Shown: positions 47,280-57,220 of the stretch, in pieces | Numbering within the stretch: the first letter of the stretch is position 1 | How the letters are laid out: each line of letters opens with the position of its first letter | NCBI GenBank assembly: GCA_028753945.1 | Contig: JAPNXP010000017.1 | Coordinates: 744,001 to 808,000, forward strand | Length of the DNA: 64,000 bases | Origin: Hexactinellida sp. DTS-2022 | Taxonomy: Eukaryota > Porifera > Hexactinellida | Direction: 5' to 3' | Notes under the pieces: model-generated | The model's input: only the letters and a program-made list of their open reading frames with translations | Databases searched by the model: none | Told to the model about the DNA's origin: nothing | Program-made: the position numbers and the translations under genes

Positions 47280-48564
47280 GTTATGCATTTCCAGTTTTAT
47301 GGCACCTTTTTTACAGTACCCATTCAATTTACTCAACTCTGGACAATTTTTGTAGCTATTGGTAGGCATTCTTCATCATCTATCCATTGCTTTATGACCG
47401 CGAAGAGTGAAGAACTATATACAGCTGTGTTAGAAAGGATTAGTTTGAAATACCTAACTTTAAACCAGTGGCTTCAATGTCGGATTGGAAGCATGGACCT
47501 AGGAATGCTTTCAAACAAGTTTATCCTCAAATTCACATTCACGGATGCTGGTTTCATTTCAGTCAATGTATATGGAGAAAGACGCAAAAGCTAGGGTTCA
47601 CTCACTCTTTCAGAAACAACATCAACTTGGCAACATTAATTCGAGAACTGATGGCCATACCAATTCTACCCCCCCCCCCCCCCCCCCCTCCAATTGATCT
47701 ACCCAACATATATCTCACTTAAAACCCCTAATATTGAAGGTTCTGAAATGAGGAATCTGGAAAAATTAAAAAATACTTCAAAAGAAGCGATGGATCGACC
47801 ACATTATCCCAGAGAAACTCTCTATTAATCATTTGAACATCTCTACTAACAATGCTGCAGAGAGTTACCAATCTAAACTAAAGTCAATCAAAAAAACACA
47901 TCGTCCTAGGATATGGACATTTATTACAGCACTCAATAACATCATTCAGTAGATTACATTTCGGGCGAGAGATCTGTAGGTCAAGGAAGAAAGTATATGT
48001 AGACTGAAGAACAGAGAAGAACTTGTAAGGAGAAGCTAAGAGAGACTCATGAATCCATTGGAATTAATCAATGCGATTACCTACACGATTGGTAAGATGG
48101 CTGAATATCCATATCGAGATATCACTAGCGAGTCTGAGGATGAAGACGGTGACATATCTACAAGTACTAACGTTTGTTTTGTATGTCTCCAACCACGTTT
48201 AACAACGTGGATATTCATGCCTTGTGGGCACGCAAACTGCTGTACATATTGTAGTGAACAGTTGAAGCAATCTGAAGAGACTTGTCCGATGTGCCAATCT
48301 ACGATTGAGGATATGTTTCAAATATTCACGAGCTAACCTACCCACTTATCTTATGATAGTTATTTATCTTCTTCTTATAGCTATTTCTATAAAGTTGACA
48401 ATAAATTATAAGTAACCAAATGAAAAAGATGATTCTCCCAATTCAAAGCACAATAAAACCCATTCTGACAAAGTCATAACTCGATAAAAATCCATTCTGA
48501 CAAAGTCAGAACTCAAGATTCTGACAAATGACAACTTCAAAATTCTGACAAATGCAGGCGCCCC

Positions 48565-50717
48565 GAATTAGCAAGCAGTTCTTGATCACTAATATCTTCT
48601 TCTAACATGCAATTATCTGGTACTGGTTTCAGCTTTCTATGGAGTAAGAGGACTGGATCGCTTTGACCAGGGTTTTTTTTAAGGCCGATCGTGGTGTAAA
48701 TTTTGCACCAAGATTTTTTGGAGTTACACCACGATTCGGGTCGGCCTGGGCCTGTGCAGTATTGAGTTACACCACGATTATGAGTCGGCCGCGGCCGCTG
48801 CAGAGTTAAGTTACACCAAGGCCGCGCTGAGTTACATCAAGGTCTCAACCTTAAAAAAAACCCTGGCTTTGACATAACATTCGAGTAAATTATCTTCAAA
48901 ACTGAACTTACGAGATAAGACTTTTCTATATCTACGGATTAATCTCCCCTCGCCTCAAGTCCTTCTTCAGATAGTTGTTCCAACCCTAGTCCATTATTGA
49001 ATGCTGAGATTATATTAGGTGCATGTGCCAACACTTTGTGTAACGTAGGCGTAATATTTTCCCAAGGAAAAAGAATTCAAAATCAAGATATATAGTTTCT
49101 GGCATACTACCGTTAGTTCTTCTGTGTCTTTCGTCTTGCACAATTAGACACTCTCAAGATAGCTCCGAGGTAGGTATGAATGTCAATTATAGCCTCTTTG
49201 GATTCTGTCGGAATTGTTGACAGCACACAGTATAAGAAATCTTTTCGCTGTTATTTTTTCGTACTAAACATCGCCTAGCAACATTTCCAGTGGTTGAAGT
49301 TCCGCCATGTGAAGAAGCAAAATCAATCATGATATTTAACTTTTCTTTTAGTAATCTACAGAGAAAATTCTTCGCACTATGGCATTTCGGTGAACTAGGT
49401 GACCATTTGCTAACCTCGGCACTCAGATGACCTAACAAGTGCATTAACCAACTAAAACATCGAAGATAAGCGAGTAAGGGTGAACTGGGAATTATGTCTA
49501 TGTCAGATAATGGGACATGTGTGAGATTAAAACGTTGGTCAGTAGTTAGCGAGAGGAATTGTTCTTCGTCTACTTCTTGGAATAAAACCTTAGCATCACT
49601 AATAAACCTATTAATTGGAAAACCATCTCTGACGATATCTACATCATGAATCTGTTTGAATGTGCAGTACAGAACTGGCAGGACGCAAAAGAATTCCAGC
49701 TATTTTACCATCCAACTGTGAACGTGAGATCACTACGCTAGCATGATGACAGTTAATTAAATCAAATTCATTTGCTTCAATATCAGCAGTTTCTTTGTTG
49801 ATCATAGTTTTCATAAGAAAACTCACATTTTCTTTATTTTCTCGAAGAGCGAGTATTGTAATTGGCCTAATTGAGAATGGAGAATTAGGTAAAGTATTTT
49901 TCCAAAGAGTATTATTCTGATTGTCTGAAAAAGTAATCACTTTAAAACCAAATAGAAGAAAAAAATTAGTTGAGACATCAGGGTGAGATGTTATTTGTTT
50001 GTAGACACGATGTGATTCTGTCCCATCTAGTCCATCTGAGACACGAATTTTGAGTGGTTGTCTTGAACCATCGATGGAGATATTCAGTAAAATTCTCTTA
50101 ATTGTTTGAGTGAGCATTTTTTGTAGGAAATGCAGATACCAATTGGATAGTCTCTCTCCACTAAATGGATATCATCGGATAGAATTATTTGACTACGGTG
50201 AAGAGCTAGACGATTATATCCAGGGAGGGTAATTGATTCTTCCAATAATACACGCCTCAAATCAATGTATTTTGACTTTCCTATTTCGAGAGAGTCCAAT
50301 AAGAAAGCTGAAGCGTCCAGAGATAGTTTGTTTTTGAGTTGTCCGAACTTTCCTGTATTGATAATCTCTTTGATCACATTAGCTGTGCTGTTGTCGTGTT
50401 CCTCCAATGAATACAATTTGACTAGGTACATAGCTATCATTAGGAGTACAATCTTCAGGTTGACCAACAGCTTCAACATGAGACCTAAGTTCAGCTAGTC
50501 GGTTACGAATAGCCCTATTCTGTAACTGGTTAATGTGCTTTTGAGGTACTCGGCTGATATTCTCTTCTAATTCGATTGTAGACTGAGATGCTTGCAATTT
50601 TTCTATTGTGAAATCTTCATAGGAACATTGACGGAGCTCACTATGTGATGGATTTATAGGTGTACAAAAGTACAACTGGTTCCATGTTGTTAGGTCATTC
50701 CTTTTCAAAATCTTCAT
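48565..50717 (-). pseudogene. Transib/RAG1-like transposase, copy 2
   Basis: Starts near MKILKRNDLTTWNQ (50,717). It contains VSDGLDGTESHRVYKQ (first Asp, about 50,025), LWKNTLPNSPFSIRPI, SQLDGKIAGIL (second Asp), KWSPSSP and GGTSTTGNVARR (about 49,290-49,400). Near the C-terminus come LSEEGLEARG (catalytic Glu, about 48,960) and RRYRKVLSRKFSFEDN, interrupted by a MITE at 48,668-48,865, then SDPVLLLHRKLK before the MULE insertion at 48,564. Motif order and spacing match copy 1, but the proteins are clearly diverged, so the copies are not a recent duplication. Several frameshifts and two insertions make it inactive. The start codon is the first Met of the longest upstream frame and is uncertain. 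Confidence 0.8.
48668..48865. mobile_element. hAT-like MITE, TTTTTTAAGGCCGATC family
   Basis: 198 bp with a perfect 8-bp target duplication GCTTTGAC (48,660-48,667 and 48,866-48,873). Ends CAGGGTTTTTTTTAAGG and the complement of CAGGGTTTTTTTTAAGGTTG. Near-twin of 62,404-62,602. Confidence 0.92.
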
Positions 50718-50864
50718 CTCCGCGAATTTTCGTCGGTAATAGTCAAATTTACCTTCGTCTATATGATAATTACGGATAAATAGACGAGAAATATGGCTAA
50801 AACTTTTCTAAGAATTAGAGGTGCAGAAATGAAACGCTTCTTCGATATTCATCACGATTGTAAG

Positions 50865-51357
50865 CAGTGTTGTAAATCAAATCAAATATTTCAAATATTT
50901 GATTTGATTTGATTTGATTTAAAAGAATTTGAATTCTCAAATGATTTGATTTGATTTGATATGAAATTATTTGAATCCTCAAATGATTTGATTTGATTTG
51001 ATTTGAAAATATTTGAATTCTCAAATGATTTGATTTGATTTGATTTGAAATTATTTCAAATCATTTTCAAATCATTTTCAGATCATTTTCAAATCATATT
51101 CTTTAAATCATTTTCAAATCGTTTCCAAATCGTTTTAATATAATTTCACGTCATTTTCAATTCAATTTCAAATATATAAGATCATTTTCAAAATTTGTAA
51201 AGTTTTGACAGTGATTCGGAAATGATTTGAAAGTTTCAAATATTTCAAATATTTGATTTGATTTGATTTGAAATGATTTGATTTGAAATAATTTAAGTCT
51301 AAAATGATTTGATTTGATTTGATTTGAGAAAAAAAAAATGATTTATTTACAACCCTG
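50865..51357. mobile_element. hAT-like MITE filled with TTTGATTTGA repeats
   Basis: Ends CAGTGTTGTAAATCAAATC and the complement of CAGGGTTGTAAATAAATC. The flanks ATTGTAAG and ATTTGTAAG form a target duplication with one extra base. The interior is degenerate ATTTGATTTG repeat, in the promoter-proximal part of Transib copy 2. Confidence 0.8.
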
Positions 51358-51704
51358 AATTTGTAAGTAAACAACCATAATATACTATTCGGTGAATTAT
51401 TAGAAAAAATTATTAAAATTTCACAACAGTCAGTTGGAAAACATGGAAAATGACCATTTGGGAAAACTTGGGAATACCTAGAATCTATCTATAATATGAT
51501 TTCCTTCCATATAATATCAAACATTCAACTCGCAACAATAGGCAATAATTGTAGTACCACTTTAAACGCGGAGAAGAATAGAAATTGAATTTTTAGGACC
51601 CTACAAATTTCAAACTAGAAATATCATGATATTACTGAATATATTCTGTTATATATATTGAAACTTAAATAGCACTAAAATTATATCTAATTATAGCTTA
51701 TAAG

Positions 51705-51887
51705 CAAGAAATTATCCAGGAGCGGGAGACGCTCCTTTGGAGCATGATTTTTGGAAAATTTGAATTTAGGAGCGCGTAAAATTGGGATCTTCTCCCATAT
51801 CGTGACATTAATTTGTGATTTAGGCGTATGGAAATTGGATCATAACAGGATTAGGAGCGTATTTACAAATGGCTGCATAATACACTG
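51705..51887. mobile_element. hAT-like MITE with AGGAGCG words
   Basis: 183 bp; the flanks CTTATAAG and CTTATAAC match at 7 of 8. The same element is inverted at 56,384-56,568. Ends fit CAGNNWATTATNCAG. Confidence 0.8.
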
Positions 51888-52248
51888 CTTATAACATACC
51901 ATTTACCCCAAATACTGATAATAAAGTTATTGAATTCCTAACCTGATTTGTGAAACTATGATTTTCTATTAATAACTTTTGTGGTTACTTGAGCATTGCA
52001 TACTAAATTTAGAAAACTATGACTGCCTACGGATCTCAAGTACGAAGAATAAGATTAAACTAATTATAGAGCAATTGAAAAATATCAAATTTCATGCTGA
52101 GGCAAGCTACCGTGCCACTGTGTAGTCTTGTACACAAATGTCTCAGTACACAACTGTTGTACTTACATTGAAACCAGGCCTTACAAACAAACTTGTTAAA
52201 AACTATTGTAAAATAAATTAAAATAAGAATACAAATATTCACCTTTAC

Positions 52249-52472
52249 CTTTGTATCGTTTTTAAAAGAGAAACTACTTTTTCTTCTGTTATTGAGAAAT
52301 TTGGTGTATAATCAGGAGAGCAATGATTTCCAGTTTCAGGACCTTCAGACCAAATATCATTCATTTGTTTCTTCGTCTTAGTAGCATTTAGATTAGATTG
52401 TTTTTGAAGATGAGAAGAATTGGTTACGTTGAAATCTTTCCCAATTTTGAAGACAGTCTTAAACATATTCAA
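52249..52472 (-). CDS. Possible first coding exon of VPS50
   Basis: Begins MNMFKTVFKIGKDF and ends ITEEKVVSLLKTIQ with a donor ACAAAG/GTAAAG at 52,249. Length (about 75 codons) and a helical EE.V..LL..IQ end resemble the start of VPS50 (...EQELINSIEQ). The exon ends in phase 2, exactly the phase required by the VPS50 exon at 16,135. A direct join would lack the usual YFS..SFD segment, so either a small exon is missed in between or this belongs to another gene. If correct, the intron is about 36 kb and contains most elements of this window. Confidence 0.35.
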
Positions 52473-52499
52473 TATGTAGAAATCTACCCGTATTAAAAA

Positions 52500-54041
52500 A
52501 GTGAAGTGGTAAATATCTAATTAACGCATAACACATAATATTTTACAATCCAGCCAATGTTACTCCTAATTTTCAAACCTTAATTAATTAAATATCTCGA
52601 TTTTCCTTTCAAAGGTGTGGGTCGTGCTAAGGAGGTGCGAAGTCATCTTTAGGCAGGTTTTTATAGCATGTCCTAACAAAGTTATTCAGAACGCTCCAAT
52701 TTTTATGCCCAATACTGGAAGTCCGTAAAGTCGTTCAAAATTTATTCTGGAAGATACAATGGTATATTCTTGTCAGGACAAATCAAAACGTCCCAAAATC
52801 TTATGGCATCAGTAATTTATCACGGCATATATAAACTACTTATATACTAGTAATCCTGGTAAGACCGTTGAAAATCAGCCGCTGATAGTATCCGGAAGTT
52901 AGAACTAAGCTCTAGGGAATTTTTAATGCTTTGCTGACGTCATCAAATTGTGTAACATCACACTTCCATATAGGGTATTCAAAATCATAGATCGTCAAGC
53001 TTCAGATATGTAGTCCCAGTTTGTGCTCATTGAATTTGTCTTGATAAATATAGTTACATGGTTAGAGCTAGACGCCACTTCTCAGTAGTGAGAAAAATAA
53101 TTGCTGAATCATCAAAAGTGGCACATCCATATATGATTTTTTCAAATTTGGTCTCTCAACTGTTTAGAGCAATTCTAATAGGTCTAGATCCAAATTTTAT
53201 AAGGAAATATGATTGAATTTGACGGGCTTAATTAAAGCTGATGGCCCATTTTTGCCCATTGGAGGGATTGGATTTACTGCGTTTTGATCTATCCTGACAA
53301 GAATATACAATAGAATATTCTTGTCGAAAGACTTTAAACATCTCCCAAATATATTTTTAACGACACGGGAATTTCAATGATTGAATTCCTTGATAGAGCC
53401 TCACTTAAGTACACATATGAAATTAGCTACCAATCTCTCATCATAGACATAATGTATTAACTATTTTTGAAATCGATAACCATTCACCATAGCATTCTAT
53501 ACACTAAGGCAATGGTGGTCACTAAAATTTTGGACCAGGGATTGGTTAAATACTTCAACTCGACAAAATGCTTTTTCGTTATTTTGTACATTAGTTTAAT
53601 AAAATCCTTATTGAATAGTTACAATCAGCCTCGTGTATTATGGATTGTGTTCATTATACACAATTTTGATAATACACGAACTCGAATACATTTTCTATTT
53701 AAATTGTTAACTGGGGAAATAACTAATAAGGCTTTTAATATTAAATAGAAATATACAATTAATTAACTATATTTTGTTCATAATAAACAGGCCTGACTCA
53801 TTAGTAATCTATATTGGGAGTATACTTGTATTTGAACTGATGTTCAAAGGAACTGATATTGCTTGTCACCTATACATCTTGTTTTTATCCTCCTTTTTTA
53901 TCCACCCATAATGTAAAAATTTACATTGGTAGATAATAATGGGATTCTAAAAAAAAAAAAATTGCCCCTTCTATTCTATTCCAATCCACTCTCACTTATT
54001 CCAAATACATACCTCAAACAGTATAATATCTATCTGAATAC
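52500..54041. other. No gene; half-repeats
   Basis: Inverted words around TATATTCTTGTCAGGA occur at 52,752-52,792 and 53,277-53,325. 53,485-53,570 is the inverted copy of the 15.0-kb repeat. CATAATAAACAGGCCTGACT near 53,772 is a right end of the CAGTCAGG MITE family. Confidence 0.45.
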
Positions 54042-54198
54042 GATGTCTTGTGTTGTGCCTGGCTGTACCTCCAATTACAGAGGAGAAGATTTCACGAAAA
54101 TTTTTAATTTCCTAAAAGATGACGATCTTCAGGAAAAAATGATTCAAGGCTATTCCCAGACGCAGAGAAGACTACCAAAACAACAAGATTCCAAGGGT
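54042..54198 (+). pseudogene. THAP zinc-finger exon remnant
   Basis: MSCVVPGCTSNYRGEDFTKIFNF starts a THAP domain with the first Cys pair (C-x4-C spacing). After DDDLQEKMIQ the frame shifts to AIPRRREDYQNNKIPRV, the usual next part of the domain. The segment ends at a plausible donor, CCAAGG/GTTAGT. The Cys-x2-His half would be in another exon that I do not see. It could be a host THAP gene remnant or a P/Kolobok-type transposase start. Confidence 0.5.
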
Positions 54199-54898
54199 TA
54201 GTAATTCTTACATTAAAATAATAAATTTTTCAACGAAACTCTGATTCAGTTACTATATATAATAATTTAATTACTTAAGGCCACATAAAATAAATTACTT
54301 GTTTATCATCCATATTTTTCGAGAAAATTGGGACGGCGGAGGGGATTTTATTTTTATTTTTTATTTCTATTAATATGCAAATAACATCATCCTATTCCAA
54401 AAAATAAATATAAATATTTAATTAAATTAAAAAATAACATGACAATGCCAAATAATTAAAGTAATACTCTAAAATATAAACTTATTAAAAATTCATACAT
54501 AGTACGTACTTTACACAAGTTATAGCTGAGACCTGAAAATTGGTAGCGAGGTAAATGTGATATGTTGGGGATATCATTTGAATCAGTTTGCAGACAACCA
54601 TATAATAGCGTTGGGAAGTTACTTAGCGGTTTTGAACCTGGGAAACGGAACATATCGAAGCAGATGGTAATTGTCTATTTCAATGCCTATCCAAATTAGT
54701 TACTGGGAGTGAAAACAGCCACACAGCTTCGTTCTATCATTATCGCCAGTGAAGGAACAAGGAAACTAGGATGGTATTTTAAAACCAAACAAATTACACC
54801 GTGTGAATACCTTACCACACAAGTACTTATGAATCGTGAATCCGTTTGGAGAACAGATGTGAAAATTTATGCTGCTTCTGCTATTATTGATGCCAATG

Positions 54899-55065
54899 CA
54901 GGGCCGGCGGAAGAGGGGCGGTTGGGGCGGCCTGGGCCGCCCCACTTTTTCTGTGATTTGTATGGTACTTTGAAATTTCGCGGGCGTGGTTCGTAATACT
55001 ATTATACAAGGCTGCCCCACATCTCACAAGGCCGCCCCACCTCTCACGAGCTTCCGCCGGGCCTG
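54899..55065. mobile_element. hAT-like MITE, CAGGGCCGGCGGAAG ends
   Basis: 167 bp with a perfect 8-bp target duplication TGCCAATG (54,891-54,898 and 55,066-55,073). GC-rich interior with GGCCGCCCCAC words. Confidence 0.92.
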
Positions 55066-55464
55066 TGCCAATGTCTACGTTGCCAATAACTTCTAGTCTT
55101 CTACAGAACGAAAGACTCAGTAATTCGCGAAGTGCGTTGGAGTTTGCACAGAGCCACAGATAACCCTACAGCCATCCTTTATATCCAAAACTACTTCGAT
55201 CACTATCTACCTGTCGTATCAATGCTGAACACGAATTACAAGACTTATGGAACAACTTCAGATTATGTCTAAAATAAATATCTTCGCCAAAAAGAGAATT
55301 TCACTATATCGATTTCTTTGACTATAGTATAGTCAAATATAAGGATGTCCGGACAATTGAACTTCGTTATAAGCCGATTTGGAGTTCACTGTAATACTGG
55401 TTAATTTCATGTTTTGAGTAATTTAGTGTAACTTAACCTATTTCCTTTGAGAGTTTTTTTTGTA

Positions 55465-55597
55465 CACTGGGAACCGCATTATCAGGGCGCATCAATGCGA
55501 TGCTCATTTTGTTATGTCGTTACACACATACGAACGAAGGGTAATTTAATCAAAAATGGGGGCCGATTTAAAGGCTATAGATGTGCGGTTTCCACTG
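55465..55597. mobile_element. TA-flanked MITE, CACTGGGAACCGCA ends
   Basis: 133 bp with TA on each side; ends CACTGGGAACCGCA and the complement of CAGTGGAAACCGCA. Pogo/mariner-like by its flanks. Confidence 0.75.
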
Positions 55598-55599
55598 TA

Positions 55600-57220
55600 T
55601 GGCGGCTGTCTGGGTAAAAGGAGGAGGCCCCCAAAATAATAATTGGTTAATACAATAAATACTGATTGAAAAAATAGTTTACCTTTTACTTATCTTATAA
55701 ATATATGTATATCTCTTTCTAGACATTCGCCTAGTACATTTAGAAAGAAGTTAATTGTTGTGATTATTTCTATACCCAATATAATTGGTAGGATAGTAAC
55801 CATAAGTCGTAAGAAATCAAGGACTATTAGATTATTGAAATTCAGGAGAAATTAAAAGGTTTAGACATATTTTAAATCGTTTTATTTCACAACAACAAAT
55901 TTTGTATAAAATATTTTGTTTATACTATTTTGTTAATCGTAATCAGATAAGGTAGTGTTGGCTATTGGCGTAATGACACTGTGTATTATAATTTCGTATG
56001 TTGGTTATACAAAGTTAATTACTACTGTATAAGTAATAGCTAACAAATTTAACTAATTTAAATGTTACTACTTTATTTGCTCTGGTTTCATTTTGGGAAG
56101 TGGGAAGGGGAGAGGAGGTTATGAGGTGGAGTGGAGAAGGGAGATTTTGACATTAAGGAAGATGCTACTGGGGAGGAGGAGGGGGTGCAATTGGGGTTTT
56201 TATAATATTTTTTGTATTTAAATTCTTAGTTAGTTTATGTATTTATTCTGTTTGTTTGTAATACGTAGTAGTTTTGTATTAAAATAAAGTTGTGTCCCTG
56301 TAATTGTTAGTATTATAACCATATGCTGAATTGGGAAATTATTAGATTAGGAAAAACTAGTCAAATTAGATATACATTGGAAACAGTGTATTATACAGAC
56401 ATTTGTAAATAATACGCTCCTAATCTTAGTCTGATCCAATTTTCATACGCTTAAATCACAAATTAATGTTACGGTATAGGAGAAGTTTCCAATTTTTCGC
56501 GCTCCTAATTAATTTTTTCCAAAAATTATCTCCAAAAGGAGCGTCTCGCAATCCTGAATAATTTCCTGATTGGAAATTGGGTTACTGGGATAACTTGCTA
56601 TAATTATCAGTAATTAAGTTAATTAAAAAGGGATAAATATTGCAGATAGAATACAAAATATAGTGAGATGTTCAAAACAGGTAATCAAGACAGAAATTGT
56701 TATATAGCAGTGTCTCAAAACAATATATATGTAGCTATCACGTCTATGTCTCTATGGTTTATCTATACTATCGTCTCATAATTGTAAGAATCTTAAATTC
56801 ATAATAAAAAGTTATATTAATAAGTAGAAAATTACTTTTATAGTAGTGTCTCAAAATCTCACGCGTCTCAAAATATCACTGTATAATTTCTAATAGCACA
56901 TCCATGGTTTGCTAATGGTATGTCTCAAAATCTCACGCGTCTCATTCTTAAATTAAATTCATAATAAAAAGTAAAAATAAGCCAAAAGTTCCTTTTATAG
57001 TGTCTCAAAATATCACTGTATAATTTGTAATAGCACATCCATGGTGTATAGAGTGTATAACATAGGCGTCTCAAAATCTCACGCGTCTCAAAATATCATG
57101 CAACAGGCCTACAGAAAATGTATTACTTTTCTAATCTGTACGAATACACTAATCGGAACAATATTTTTGAATCGGAACACCCGTGTTCGGATTAGCGAGG
57201 GTGTTCTGTACTGCAATTGA
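55600..57220. other. No gene; MITE and CTCAAAATCTCACGCGTCTC repeats
   Basis: Between 56,690 and 57,100 a GTCTCAAAATATCAC / CTCACGCGTCTC theme repeats at least five times. 57,140-57,214 ends in the complement of CAGTACAGAACACCC, the same terminal class as 35,284-36,356. A hAT-like MITE sits at 56,384. Confidence 0.5.
56384..56568. mobile_element. hAT-like MITE with AGGAGCG words, second copy
   Basis: 185 bp with a perfect 8-bp target duplication ATTGGAAA (56,376-56,383 and 56,569-56,576). Inverted relative of 51,705-51,887; ends CAGTGTATTATACAG and the complement of CAGGAAATTATTCAG. Confidence 0.9.

Larger units (their letters stand above)
45786..48336 (+). pseudogene. FLYWCH - MULE transposase - RING fusion gene
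   Basis: A FLYWCH zinc finger is recognisable: the start (45,786-45,847) is separated by a fold-back MITE from DGHKFINSKI, YLKCAIFRTSCKG and HNHN (46,619-46,775). The MULE transposase follows: GTFFTVPIQFTQLWTIF (the usual DGTF Asp reads Tyr here), FMTAKSEELYTAVL, then in another frame MSDWKHGPRNAF (second Asp) and VYPQIHIHGCWFHFSQCIW. After a poly-C run and an acidic linker, the last 95 codons (48,049-48,336) are open and end in a RING finger: CFVC, MPCGHANCCTYC, CPMC (eight Cys/His ligands in C3HC4 spacing). RING fingers at the C-terminus of FLYWCH-MULE proteins suggest an E3-ligase activity carried by the element. A second MITE (47,095-47,279) and at least one frameshift break the gene. Confidence 0.82.
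45256..48564 (+). mobile_element. Mutator-like element (MULE) with tandem-repeat TIRs
   Basis: Ends start GGGG and are flanked by GAATTAAC (45,248-45,255) and GAATTAGC (48,565-48,572), an 8- to 9-bp duplication with one mismatch. The terminal regions (45,256-45,405 and 48,442-48,564) are inverted copies of each other and contain 2-4 direct copies of a unit of about 31 bp, GAGTTGTGACTTTGTCAGAA plus GGGTTTTTATC. The transposase gene lies between them. It sits in the 3' part of the Transib copy. Confidence 0.85.
44998..52122 (-). mobile_element. Transib/RAG1-like element, copy 2, with nested insertions
   Basis: The ends are a 12-bp inverted repeat CACAGTGGCACG, and the flanks carry a perfect 5-bp target duplication TAGTC (44,993-44,997 and 52,123-52,127), the duplication length known for Transib and RAG transposition. 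The transposase gene is on the minus strand. Inside are a MULE (45,256-48,564) and MITEs at 48,668-48,865, 50,865-51,357 and 51,705-51,887. Subtracting these and their duplications leaves about 2.9 kb, close to copy 1. Confidence 0.82.

Noticed and set aside
46600-48340. RAG2-like gene convergent to the RAG1-like gene, as in ProtoRAG
   Set aside because: The plus-strand gene inside the second RAG1-like element is a FLYWCH-MULE-RING gene with its own TIRs and TSD; no kelch repeats or PHD finger are present.
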